In this document: in pieces, positions 28,501 through 35,368 of the stretch
How positions within the stretch are numbered: position 1 is the stretch's first letter
Layout of the letters: each line of letters begins with the position of its first letter
Assembly: GCF_000502835.1 (NCBI RefSeq)
Contig: NZ_AYVL01000024.1
Location: 39,072-95,065 of the forward strand
Direction of reading: 5' to 3'
From: Mesorhizobium sp. LSJC280B00
GTDB lineage: Bacteria > Pseudomonadota > Alphaproteobacteria > Rhizobiales > Rhizobiaceae
Length of the DNA: 55,994 nt
The notes under the pieces: model-generated
The model's input: only the letters and a program-made list of their open reading frames with translations
The model's database searches: none
What the model was told of the DNA's origin: nothing
Translations under genes and position numbers: made by a program

Positions 28501-28957
28501 CAACTCCTTCGACAGCGGCCGCGAGCTGATGCGCCGGGTCATCGCCGACCCACAAACCACGACGATCCAGAACGAGCCGGGCGTCACCGCGGCCCGCAAC
28601 AAGGATCCGTTGGGGAACCCGGAAACGACGAAGGGCGACGTGATCATCGGCTATGACCCGGCTGCGTCGCGCACGCGCACGTCTGTCGAGTTCGACAAGT
28701 CCTCGGGAACGACTGCCTCCAATCCGGCGGATCCTGGCATCGTGCTCGGTCATGAGCAAATCCACGCCACGCACCGCATGGCCGGCCAGCATTCGGGGTT
28801 CAAGGATGCGCCCTACATAGGCCTCGATGGCAAGTCATATGCTTATCGCAACGAGGAAGCACGTACCATCGGTGTCGGCGGCACGCGTCGACCCGACGAC
28901 ATAACGGAGAACCAGTTGCGCGACATGCTCGGCATTAAGCCGCGCGTCCATTGGTAA
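22505..28957 (+). CDS. SpvB/FG-GAP/RHS toxin with C-terminal M91-type zinc peptidase
   Basis: 2150 residues; ATG 22505 after CGGAGAGGTAGTCCC. The signal peptide MFAKTLTALAALTAGAAVIG ends at ARAED, unlike ordinary TcB proteins. Parts: SpvB-type domain (~40-330, SANFTLPLPTLPTRGQFGPQ); FG-GAP/VCBS calcium-type repeats (~400, 520, 588, 658, 717; for example DLNMDALVDIV, VDINGDRLPDLV, DIDGDGQTEII); TcdB-like middle region (~770-1000); RHS/YD repeats (~1130-1890, YTYDPAGRMVRETHPSGK); core closure YYYGARYYDPALGRFISPDP and NPMAFIDPTG (~1890-1945). The last ~200 residues are variable-tip sequence with GHEQIHATH (H2083, E2084, H2087) and NEEARTIGVGG (E2117/E2118), the signature of M91 (NleD-like) zinc peptidases. 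It corresponds to a fused TcB-TcC toxin shell with an enzymatic payload. Confidence 0.85.
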   Translation: MFAKTLTALAALTAGAAVIGFPARAEDKSATSIVQLPTAGGTVAQEEGSFSLNNNTGSANFTLPLPTLPTRGQFGPQMSLTYSQFAGDTGNGLGIGWQFNTQAIAVNDDLGTAVPGTKPGGDFFSRLSYMGARLIFLGNQNGVWEYKPEYAEDFVKILYHTGAFDVISLDLEGGLHTDTVPSGFEVTNADGTRLIFSGDPSVAEGNFDIAKPYVTKWPLVLQLNANREAIRYDYQRFGGRSYLTKASFAGGQSSYQFDLIETQSTLVSHTNGSKQENARLYGKVTAKFKDTVYAQWCIGYVGRDTSDTSKFVVRAHPDCLAKAQADLTPLIDAQSVNVLDQLRVLYRYGDTSGSALAQSTLKLPDIHFGYSSWTSAELASRPVVFEAPKMAFAGDIPPQNFELADLNMDALVDIVQTKDDGATVHLGSGDLNSAFGDTTQLVLSRPTEAGLIRQITPRLTDNRFAFADILGDSFVDIVEIEDGLMHVYDGKADGTFPYLGRSIPLPGVSPTTFAGGNGRFADLNMDSLSDIVTTRLNADGRTEWRILLNLTRRQPDGGYSVNFGGLTKAFPFNSQDGQILGRNNVRMVDINGDRLPDLVVIRPADQGFCLYEHQGNIFSTDPNALLFGDAAINDPVCGHGTFSKIGGMQPGDSIATMWYIDANGDGIIDFASMGERTDQMRIWLGFGDGTYLKDPLSIALNLRVQLGTSTQTFASRVADIDGDGQTEIIVFQKPSGDEVKPVVVIDFNRTDTMQLVKANLLTVVDFDSGRRHDIRYATSIDEMLRDRANGQLTRNLHFPVVVAKQLVTSQGIPGQVRAQVQTDEYFYHNPFYDVINRRFIGFSEVEKVAYGDENAAGQRITQRSSLDREQYYTFAETAADLNLAGKLKIRKTYEVKSEATLVASAETTETLDPSAAALHSLSTATRSQKLPTTGMMLKCESSVWEAFSRGDGSSYLRKVKETLTDSAGEAEQQDVADPECKDPVKTQTYAGFDEFNMPASETVRVRDILGPESLTVPGFSRTTQTDYTQSRADLAALGIINAASERRILAGTRLLSRESFTYLPNSGGRMGSRTLEVLSGLGALPPALEQFRNASRKLAKTMGYDVFGNSISIADELGITESAIYDPTGTLTLSHTKLSGGAAELDQTTKMTYDGPRQGAVATTTTPLGMVVMNSYDALGRKTRETATDGAERFYSYKIGEHGLPSLILTARRRYAGVAETPEGESEFIADLAAYDARSEKVAELENVAEGGVRVFNFSLYNRNEKQTFRWTPFVVTSFGGVDDLNLQKVFDLGDVPRPDREIGNAYTYDPAGRMVRETHPSGKVSDMIFRPWGTLTVTTYNDQFDGTVQNSEYSLRNENGVTASIASDGNGTTHISRFVRDSFGYLSEIWLPGEMTPRRLIYNSVGDIEFQSIPGMGDRYAFYDARGRQSVVARVGTNGETSVQTYTYDFLNRKLTEANDGVLHLEYEYDRGVEVASAAGFEAPIVLPLDKTTQITIHDPNGAFDAIQRYAYNANGRMVAHEVEIGGAKYADHFHHTLDGRIDSSEGPRGLASKFALGPDKNLRSVTVMHPDFSEPQKIIENITYNAESRIERVDYRLGAFTQLTFDPATLFLTHIVTQAGGKSLQDLTMTFNSNGSITQIADTLAQGVGNEGHVDRSGTFHYNFKNELVRIDRYGRPADFAYSPAGTFVRNDELEPGAAIAPASGSATGLIPAGTAAKPYTFDGFAQLAKSPTLTGTVFDINGRLIRAQTATNEVLYGYDQTGRRLYKKVIPANGPEQVYLYPVDTFEIGPKGEESYVNLAEAKLVRLEHGTGKWFYYLKDHIESSDYVIASNGVPVEQMLYKAYGTEHKPETLSPAWARHLTDVAADVPREKTHHRFTGKYLDDDTGLYYYGARYYDPALGRFISPDPLYVGDPERCTGNSTACNLFAYANNNPMAFIDPTGLKEIVAGDAAYRRQVEEDIQRVDPTARVDSKTGEVSQSWLHGAWLDVKNFFVGSNSFDSGRELMRRVIADPQTTTIQNEPGVTAARNKDPLGNPETTKGDVIIGYDPAASRTRTSVEFDKSSGTTASNPADPGIVLGHEQIHATHRMAGQHSGFKDAPYIGLDGKSYAYRNEEARTIGVGGTRRPDDITENQLRDMLGIKPRVHW

Positions 28958-28989
28958 CCGAGACCGCGACCAAGGATGGAGACTTTGAC

Positions 28990-29640
28990 ATGCGACGACT
29001 CCCGAAGCTTCCGGCGATCCTCGCCGGTTCCGTGCTCATGTTTGCGGCAGCGGCGGCGGCGCAATCCATGAGCAAGCAGCTCAAGGAACCGCAGGCCGTG
29101 CCGCTCGATTTCCTGACATGGATCGACCGCGATCCGGCCTGGCTGCAGCAACAGATGGCCACGCTCGGCGCCGCCGGCGGGGTGAAAATCGGCAATGACA
29201 TGCTCGAAACAACAGACCTGGAAGCGTTGAAGGCGGTTAACCGCATCCGCGGCTTCGCCTACCTCGCGGCGAAGGGATTGAACCCGCCCTATTTTGACCT
29301 GTCTGTCGCCGGCGCGGATACGACCGTCCGATGCGTCACCTCGTATCCCAGGGGCATCGCGCCCGACATCGGGCCGATGGACTTCGCGAGGACGTCGTTT
29401 CCGGCGGAGGCCGCCGACCAAACTCAACTGAAATCCTGCACGGTCGCAGGCAAGAGCGGAGACTATGCCGAGCTTGAGCGGGCGGCCTTTCGCGATCGTT
29501 ATTTTAACGCGTCGGGCACATTGAAGCCGGAATTCCGAGACTTGGGCGACGATCCTGCTTTCAAGGCCAAGGCGATCGACGAGGGCTTCTTCCTGACGAC
29601 GGAGGACTATAGCGGCCTGCTGCAGCTGGACCTGCGGTAG
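28990..29640 (+). CDS. small secreted protein, candidate immunity partner
   Basis: 216 residues from ATG 28990, preceded by GGATGGAGA; an earlier in-frame GTG/ATG at ~28951 lies in the toxin's 3' end. The signal peptide MRRLPKLPAILAGSVLMFAA ends near AAAQS. The mature part is soluble, alpha/beta, with two Cys (VRCVTSYPRGIAPDIGP, LKSCTVAGKSGDYAELERAA). No family recognised. Its position 32 bases after the toxin tip, its size and its export signal fit an immunity protein that would protect the producer's own envelope from the M91 domain, but it could also be a further structural subunit. It closes the cluster. Confidence 0.55.
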   Translation: MRRLPKLPAILAGSVLMFAAAAAAQSMSKQLKEPQAVPLDFLTWIDRDPAWLQQQMATLGAAGGVKIGNDMLETTDLEALKAVNRIRGFAYLAAKGLNPPYFDLSVAGADTTVRCVTSYPRGIAPDIGPMDFARTSFPAEAADQTQLKSCTVAGKSGDYAELERAAFRDRYFNASGTLKPEFRDLGDDPAFKAKAIDEGFFLTTEDYSGLLQLDLR

Positions 29641-29689
29641 GCAGCTGCGACGTAGCAAGCAACACCTGGCGCCGGCGAAGGGCTAGACT

Positions 29690-30085
29690 AGTATTGTCCA
29701 CGTGCTTCGTGGGGGCCGACCAGCGCCAGCACCAGCCAGGGCTGGTCTTTGTCGCCTTCTTCGCGCCCTCCCGGTGTGCCAATGCCAGAGATAGGAATAA
29801 CAGAAGACGTGTCCGACTTTGGTTTTGGCCCAGAGAGCTCGTGGTTGAGATAGTCGGGACTCGGCTCCATGCGGAGGCTTCGACCGCAGCGATATCGTCC
29901 TCGCTGAGCTCCGCTATCAGCTCGACCCGCCTGTCGCGCTTCAACAGCCAGACAAAAACCTCGTAGGCCAGCAGCACGGTGCGCGTGCGGCCGTTTTGGT
30001 GATGACGACCGGATTGCGGAACAGAGGTATCCTGATAAGCGCCGAAGTTTTTCGAGACGGCGGCGGCGGTGACGGTGGCGGTCAT
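29690..30085 (-). pseudogene. broken Phd/YefM antitoxin and PemK-like toxin remnant
   Basis: From ATG 30085 the minus strand reads TVTAAAVSKNFGAYQD, then a scrambled dozen residues, then NGRTRTVLLAYE and RRVELIAELSEDDIAAVEAS, the pattern of a Phd/YefM antitoxin. The scrambled part makes sense in a neighbouring frame (FRNPVVITK), so two compensating indels flank it. At ~29872 the frame moves again: the natural ending EPSPDYLNHEL is found in the next frame. Further on, VGHVFCYSYLWH and GREEGDKDQPWLVLALVG, in two different frames, resemble the start of a rhizobial PemK-like toxin, which is then lost. An inactivated toxin-antitoxin pair. Confidence 0.6.
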
Positions 30086-30312
30086 CGGCGAGACTGCTTT
30101 ATTCCGGAATAGAGGCGCTTTTCGCGCTTTCCGCGAGTGTCTGGCGCCAACCAAATGGAAACGAGCCCGTGACAAGGCTGCTTGCAAGATCCAGCTGAAA
30201 TCGCCGCGAGACGGGCTGAAGCCGTCTACGCGCTCAACTGCGTGCCGTCCTTCGACCGCCGGGATTTTCTAGCCGGAGTTTTGACCGACGACGACCACGC
30301 CGGCTCGCTCCC
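30086..30312. other. intergenic, no gene seen
   Basis: Space between the broken antitoxin and the terminator of the sugar transport operon. Open frames here have no ribosome site or motif. Confidence 0.4.
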
Positions 30313-30344
30313 AAAAACAACAAGGCCCACTCTTGGGGGCCTTG
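30313..30344 (-). terminator. Rho-independent terminator of the sugar ABC operon
   Basis: On the minus strand CAAGGCCC (30344-30337) pairs perfectly with GGGCCTTG (30328-30321) across an eight-base loop and is followed by TTGTTTTT. It lies 30 bases after the stop of the substrate-binding protein gene. Confidence 0.8.
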
Positions 30345-30373
30345 CCGTATCAACTCTGCTGTCGGCCCTGCCC

Positions 30374-31363
30374 TCAGTTTCCCATCATCTGCTTGGCATT
30401 TTCCGGCGTGATCGCGGTCGTGTCCACCGTCACCGTCGGCTCCACCGACGAAGCACACTCAAGCAGGATCTTCTTCGACATCTCGATCGCTTCTTTGGCG
30501 CCGGTCGGGTAGGTGAAGGTTGCCGCCCAGTCGCCCTTGGCCACGGCCTCGATGCCGCCGGCCGGACCCGGCAGGCCATCGGTGCCGATGATCTTGACCT
30601 GCTTGCCCGCACCCTTCGCTGCGAGCAGCGCACCAGCCGCCATCATGTCGTTCGAGGCATAGAGCACCTTGATGTCCGGGTGCGCTTGCAGCATGGCGGA
30701 AAAGGCGGTTTGGGCTTTGTCGGGCACCCAGTCGGCGGCCTGCTCGGCCACCACTTGGATTTTGGCATTCTCCTTCACACCGTCCTTGAAGCCGTTGAGT
30801 CGCTCCACCGCCGGCGTTGAACTCGGCAGGCCTTCAAGCACCGCCGCCTCGCCGCCTTCCGGGAGCAGGGTCTTTGCGGTGTATTTGCCCGCTTCGAGCG
30901 CGATCTTGTAATTGTCGCCGCCGATGAAGGCGGTGTAGTCCTTGCCGGGGTCGCCTACCGTTTTGCGGTCTAGCTCGATGACGGGAACGCCGGCATCCAT
31001 CGCGCGCTTCACCGCCGGTGTCATGGGCGCTGCCTCGAAGGGCGAGATCAAGAGCAGATCAACTTTCTGGGTTATGAAGTTGTCGACCTGCGAGGTCTGC
31101 GTGTTGACGTTGCCGGCGCCGTCGGCGATCTGAAGCGTGAACTGCGGCACTTCCTTGACCGCCGCGGTCAGCTCGTCATTGACATGCTGGCGGTAGGGCT
31201 CGGCATTGTTCGCCTGCGAAAAGCCGATGATGAACTGGCCGTCCTTGGCGCAGGTCTTGACCATCGGGTCGGCCGCTTGGGCAGCACCCGCCATGCACAG
31301 GCAAGAGCCTGCTAGAAAGGCGACCTGCAGGGCGCGCCTCGATCCTTTTTCCATCGTTGTCAT
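30374..31363 (-). CDS. sugar ABC transporter substrate-binding protein
   Basis: A 329-residue periplasmic binding protein of the ribose/galactose (Peripla_BP_4, RbsB/YtfQ-like) type. The signal peptide runs from MTTMEKGSRRALQVAFLAGS to AQAADP. Typical blocks are GFSQANNAEPYRQHVNDE, FITQKVDLLLISPFEA, AGVPVIELDRKTVGD, VLYASNDMMAAGALLAA and GTDGLPGPAGGIEAVAKGDW. It delivers a monosaccharide to the permease and ATPase encoded upstream in the same minus strand operon; the exact sugar cannot be told from the sequence. A gap of 73 bases and its own ribosome site separate it from the permease gene, which fits the higher expression usual for binding proteins. Confidence 0.9.
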   Translation of the reverse strand: MTTMEKGSRRALQVAFLAGSCLCMAGAAQAADPMVKTCAKDGQFIIGFSQANNAEPYRQHVNDELTAAVKEVPQFTLQIADGAGNVNTQTSQVDNFITQKVDLLLISPFEAAPMTPAVKRAMDAGVPVIELDRKTVGDPGKDYTAFIGGDNYKIALEAGKYTAKTLLPEGGEAAVLEGLPSSTPAVERLNGFKDGVKENAKIQVVAEQAADWVPDKAQTAFSAMLQAHPDIKVLYASNDMMAAGALLAAKGAGKQVKIIGTDGLPGPAGGIEAVAKGDWAATFTYPTGAKEAIEMSKKILLECASSVEPTVTVDTTAITPENAKQMMGN

Positions 31364-31436
31364 GCTTGCTCTCCTCCTCGTCGGGCCTAGGGCCAGACCT
31401 TGGTTTCACGGTCTTCCAAATGCTGCCGCCGGCCTC

Positions 31437-32495
31437 CTATCGTCCCAAACCCTCGCGGCGGCGAACGAGGGATTGAAGCACTGCCGCCAGAACGATGATC
31501 GCGGCGGTCGCGAGCAGCTGCATGGCGGGGGTAATGTTGTTGAGCTGAAGGATGTTGGCGAGCGCGCCGAGCATGATCGTGCCAGCAACGGTGCCGACCA
31601 TCGAGCCGGCGCCGCCGAACAGGCTGGTGCCGCCGATGACCACGGCCGCGATGGCCGTGAGCTCATAGCCCATACCGTCATTGGCGCTGCCGAAGTTGAA
31701 CTGACCGGCATGCACGATGCCGGCAAGGGCGGCGGCAAATCCGGTAATGGCGTAGACCGAGATCTTGACCATCGAGACCGGCACGCCCGAAATACGCGCC
31801 GCTCGCTCGTTGCCGCCGACGGCAAAGACATAGCGGCCGAAGCGCGTGGTATTCAGTACCAGGGTAGCAATAGTGGCGAAGGCGATGAAGACAATGGTCG
31901 CCACCGGCACCGTGTTGTTGAACAGGCGCTCGCCCAGCACCGCGAAGACAGGTGGCGCCAGGCCGGGCCCGTCGCCATAGGAAATATTAATGTACTGATT
32001 GCCGGAAACGACCAGCGCGAGACCTCGCGCCGCCTGCAGCCCGGCGAGCGTGACGATGAACGGCTCGAGCCGAAAGCGGCTGGAAATGGTGCCCTGGATC
32101 ATGCCGAAGACGGTGCCCATTACCAGCACGGCGAGGATGGTCGGGATAAGCCCGAAGCCGCCGGAGATCATCATCGTCGCGGTGACGACGCTGGAGAGAC
32201 CAAGCACTGCGCCCACCGAAAGGTCGATGCCGGCGGTGATAATGACGAAGGTCATGCCGATGGCGATAATGCCGGTCTCCGACACCGCGCGCACGATGTT
32301 GGCCATGTTGTCGGGCGCAAGGAACAGTATCTCGCCATGGCGCCTCGGCGAGAAGATGACGCCGCCGATCGCCACCAGCACCAGGCCGATCAGGCTCTGG
32401 AAGCGCACGATCAGCGCGAGTGGATCGCGATGCTTTGCGGCCGGTGCGGCCAGCACCGGACCGCTCGCAACCGAAATCTTCTGCTCGGACATCAC
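31437..32495 (-). CDS. sugar ABC transporter permease
   Basis: A 352-residue inner-membrane permease of the RbsC/BPD_transp_2 family with about eight to ten hydrophobic segments. Recognisable blocks are ETGIIAIGMTFVIITAGIDL and SVGAVLGLSSVV near the N-terminal third, and GGTSLFGGAGSMVGTVAGT near the C-terminal end, both standard for the family. It forms the channel for the sugar released by the binding protein. The start overlaps the end of the ATPase gene by four bases (ATGA), so the two are translationally coupled. Confidence 0.9.
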   Translation of the reverse strand: MMSEQKISVASGPVLAAPAAKHRDPLALIVRFQSLIGLVLVAIGGVIFSPRRHGEILFLAPDNMANIVRAVSETGIIAIGMTFVIITAGIDLSVGAVLGLSSVVTATMMISGGFGLIPTILAVLVMGTVFGMIQGTISSRFRLEPFIVTLAGLQAARGLALVVSGNQYINISYGDGPGLAPPVFAVLGERLFNNTVPVATIVFIAFATIATLVLNTTRFGRYVFAVGGNERAARISGVPVSMVKISVYAITGFAAALAGIVHAGQFNFGSANDGMGYELTAIAAVVIGGTSLFGGAGSMVGTVAGTIMLGALANILQLNNITPAMQLLATAAIIVLAAVLQSLVRRREGLGR

Positions 32496-34009
32496 GCATC
32501 CCTGCCATTTGCCGCTGCCATCACGGTGTGCTCGTCAACGCCACCGGTGAATTCCGCTACATTGCGCCCCTGGCGCAGCACCACGATGCGGTCGCACAGG
32601 CCAATCAGCTCCGGCATTTCGCTGGAGGCAACCAGGATGCCCAGGCCTTGTGCAGCCAACTGCCGCAGCCGCTGATAGATCTCGCCCTTGGCGCCGACAT
32701 CGACGCCGCGCGTCGGCTCGTCGAGCAGCAAGAGCCGGGGATTGCCAAGTATCTCCTTGGCCAGCACCACCTTCTGCTGGTTGCCGCCGGACAGCGCGCC
32801 GACCGCGACGTCGGGATTCTTCGGCCGAATGTCGAACTGGCCGAACGATTGTTTCACCGCCTGGGCCTGGCGGCCCGGCGACATCAGTCCGCCCGGCGAT
32901 ATTCGCCGGACCACCGACATGACCAGGTTGAGGCCAACCGCCATCCTCAGCATTAGGCCACTGCCACGGCGGTCGTCGGTGACGAAGGCGATGCCGGCAA
33001 TGCGCGCGGCTCTGATGGAATCAAGCTTGACCGGACGGCCGGAAATGGCGACCCCGCCCTCCCAGTGGCCGGAAAGGCCGGTGCCGTAAAGCGCGCTCAG
33101 GAGCTCGGTGCGCCCTGCCCCCATGATGCCGGCCAGCCCGACGATCTCGCCTTCATGCACCTCGAGTGAAAGCCCTGTCGGGGCCTGCCAGCCGGCGCTG
33201 TCGCGCGCTAGCCGGAAGCTGGCATCGCGCAGGCTGAGCAGAGCCCGGCCGACGGCCGTGGTGCGCTGGGGATAGAGTTCGTCCAGTGGGCGCCCGACGA
33301 GCAGCCGCACCAGTTCGGCCTGCGGTGTGTGCGGATCGGTGATGCCGGCTACACGTCCGTCCCTCATCACCGTCACCCGGTCCGCGATCTGCGGCACTTC
33401 CTCCAGACGGTGGGAGATATAGACGATGCCGACGCCACTGGCGGCGAGCTTGCGCATGATGTCGAACAGCCTCTCGACCTCGCCCACCGTTAGGGCCGCC
33501 GTCGGCTCGTCCATGATCAGGACCCGCGTCGCATAGGACAACGCTTTGACGATCGCAACGACCTGGCGTTGCCCGATCGAGAGGTCGCCGACTAGCCTGG
33601 CGGGATCGATAGCCAGTTCGATAGCTTCCAGACGCTTGCGAGCTTCGCGGCGCATCCGCGCCACATCGAGCAGTCCGCCCGAGCGCATCAATTCGCGGCC
33701 AAGGAAGAGGTTTGACGCCACATCGAGCGTTGGAACGAGATCAAGCTCCTGAAAAATGGTCGCAATTCCGGCCGTCTGCGCCTCGCGCGGGTTGTTGAAC
33801 CGCACCGGCTTGCCGTCAATCTGGATTGTACCTTCGTCGGGTGCGTAAACTCCCGACAGCAGATTCATCAATGTCGATTTGCCGGCGCCGTTCTCGCCCA
33901 GCAGGGCGTGGATCTCGCCTGGCTTGAGATCGAAATCGACACCGCGTAGTGCCTGGACGCCGCCGAAGCGTTTCACGGCCCCTGTCACCGATAGAAGCGG
34001 CGCGCTCAT
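32492..34009 (-). CDS. sugar ABC transporter ATP-binding protein (two ABC domains)
   Basis: 505 residues, RbsA/MglA/XylG type with two fused ATPase domains. Domain 1 has Walker A GENGAGKST, signature LSIGQRQ and Walker B VLIMDEPTAAL. Domain 2 has the degenerate P-loop GIMGAGRTELLSALYG and signature LSGGNQQK with LLLLDEPTRGVD, as usual for this subfamily. It powers uptake through the adjacent permease. The start codon overlaps the stop of the lacI-type gene (ATGA), and its own stop overlaps the permease start, giving a tightly coupled regulator-ATPase-permease series. Confidence 0.92.
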   Translation of the reverse strand: MSAPLLSVTGAVKRFGGVQALRGVDFDLKPGEIHALLGENGAGKSTLMNLLSGVYAPDEGTIQIDGKPVRFNNPREAQTAGIATIFQELDLVPTLDVASNLFLGRELMRSGGLLDVARMRREARKRLEAIELAIDPARLVGDLSIGQRQVVAIVKALSYATRVLIMDEPTAALTVGEVERLFDIMRKLAASGVGIVYISHRLEEVPQIADRVTVMRDGRVAGITDPHTPQAELVRLLVGRPLDELYPQRTTAVGRALLSLRDASFRLARDSAGWQAPTGLSLEVHEGEIVGLAGIMGAGRTELLSALYGTGLSGHWEGGVAISGRPVKLDSIRAARIAGIAFVTDDRRGSGLMLRMAVGLNLVMSVVRRISPGGLMSPGRQAQAVKQSFGQFDIRPKNPDVAVGALSGGNQQKVVLAKEILGNPRLLLLDEPTRGVDVGAKGEIYQRLRQLAAQGLGILVASSEMPELIGLCDRIVVLRQGRNVAEFTGGVDEHTVMAAANGRDA

Positions 34010-35004
34010 GCCGGCCTCCCGCAGGATTGGCGGGCATGCAGCGTCGCCTGAAGCCGCACCGAGCGGGGCTCTGTATCCGTTGATGCAATTCGGGCGCTAA
34101 GCAACGATGCGGCCTGCCGCCCGATTTCGGTGCAAGGCTGCGCAATAAGGGTCAGTCGCGGCTCAAAACAATCGGCCCATTCGAAGTCGTCAAAGCCGAC
34201 AAGTGAAAGATCCCGAGGTATTGCGAGACCTTTTTCGCGAACCGCTCGGACCGCTCCGATCGTCGCCATATTGTTGCCGGTGACCAACGCCGTAGGCGGC
34301 GAAGCCAATGACAACATCGCGCGGGTCGATGCCGTAGCGCTCGCCGTGTCGACGTTGCCTGGCGGCAGATATTCCGACACGTAGGCAAGTCCGTTAGCCA
34401 TCAAAGCTGACTTGAACGCATTGATACGTTCGCGAGTCGTAGCAAGGCCCGGCTGCCCCGCAATGAACCCAATCCGCTGGTGGCCGAAGGATGCGACGTG
34501 ATCGATAAGAGCCCGCATCGCAGATTGGTTCTCCACGCCGATCTGGTCAAATCGTTCGTCGGCAAACCGGTCGATCAGAACGCAGGGAACCATTTTCTCG
34601 GCAAGGTAGTTGGTGGCTCGCTCTGGGGCACCCGAGGGCGCCAGAATAACGCCGTCAACACGTCGTTGATGGAAGGCGCGAACGACCGCAAGCTCCCGAT
34701 CAGGATCGTCCTGCGTGTCGGAGAGGAAAACCATGAGGCCAAGACGCGCGCATTCCGCTTCCACGGCACAGATGATGTCAGTGAAATACGGGTTCGAGAT
34801 CGCCGAAATCGCCAAGCCGACGCTGTTGGTTGAAGCGACCTTGAGAGAACGCGCCAGCGCATTGGGCTGATATCCAAGCAAAGCAATCGCTTCGTTAATG
34901 GCTTTCGACTTCGCAGGCGAGACAAAGCGCGTGCGGTTGATCACATGGGACACCGTTGAGACCGACACGCCGGCACGACGGGCTACCTCAACCATCGTTG
35001 CCAT
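34006..35004 (-). CDS. LacI-family transcriptional regulator
   Basis: 332 residues. The N-terminal helix-turn-helix and hinge are clear: MATMVEVARRAGVSVSTVSH, VINRTRFVSPAK. The effector domain (residues ~60-330) is of the periplasmic-binding-protein fold, with NSVGLAISAISNPYFTDIIC, VDGVILAPSG and LVGFDDFEWADCF. It is the first gene of the sugar operon and overlaps the ATPase start, so it most likely senses the same sugar and represses its own operon. Two operator-like palindromes with the AANCGNTT core of LacI-family sites lie about 100 bases upstream at 35102-35121. Confidence 0.92.
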   Translation of the reverse strand: MATMVEVARRAGVSVSTVSHVINRTRFVSPAKSKAINEAIALLGYQPNALARSLKVASTNSVGLAISAISNPYFTDIICAVEAECARLGLMVFLSDTQDDPDRELAVVRAFHQRRVDGVILAPSGAPERATNYLAEKMVPCVLIDRFADERFDQIGVENQSAMRALIDHVASFGHQRIGFIAGQPGLATTRERINAFKSALMANGLAYVSEYLPPGNVDTASATASTRAMLSLASPPTALVTGNNMATIGAVRAVREKGLAIPRDLSLVGFDDFEWADCFEPRLTLIAQPCTEIGRQAASLLSARIASTDTEPRSVRLQATLHARQSCGRPA

Positions 35005-35101
35005 TGCGGCTCAAACGGAGTGCTGCACGCAAGCGCTCCTCCCTGATGTTGCGCTTTAAGCCCGCTCTGTCCTGGCGGGTATAATAACCATAGTGTCATC
35101 A

Positions 35102-35121
35102 AAACGTTTGCGCAATCGATT
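35102..35121 (-). promoter_or_regulatory. twin LacI-family operator-like palindromes
   Basis: AAACGTTT at 35102-35109 and AATCGATT at 35114-35121 both fit the symmetric AANCGNTT core recognised by LacI-family regulators; their centres are 12 bases apart. They lie 98-117 bases upstream of the lacI-type start. A TATTAT box on the minus strand (35086-35081) could be the -10 element just downstream. Confidence 0.5.
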
Positions 35122-35368
35122 CGATGGGCGTTTTTTGATCTGATCAGACTATTGTTGTCTAGAGTGGAGCAAAGCAGACACACGACGTCCGCTCCCCTCA
35201 CCACTCGAATTCTGTGGGCACGATTTTAGAAATGGTGCGCGAGCAGATTGCCAAACCCGTTGGAAAGATCATGGTCCCGAGAGATGGTTCAATCTGGCGT
35301 CGCGCGATGATCGGGCATAGCGTCGCATCAGGAATTCTCGCCTCTGCCAACCTATCTTGCCGGCTGAT
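35122..35368. other. intergenic, no gene seen
   Basis: Between the operators of the sugar operon and the stop of the CopG-like gene. Similarity to the left copy of the CopG-like repeat begins at about 35357. Nothing else is evident. Confidence 0.35.

Noticed and set aside
27164..28792. 542-codon open frame on the minus strand inside the RHS gene
   Set aside because: Mirror frame of a GC-rich coding sequence; no start context or motif. The same applies to the 413-codon frame at 11424-12665 and the 468-codon frame at 17852-19258.
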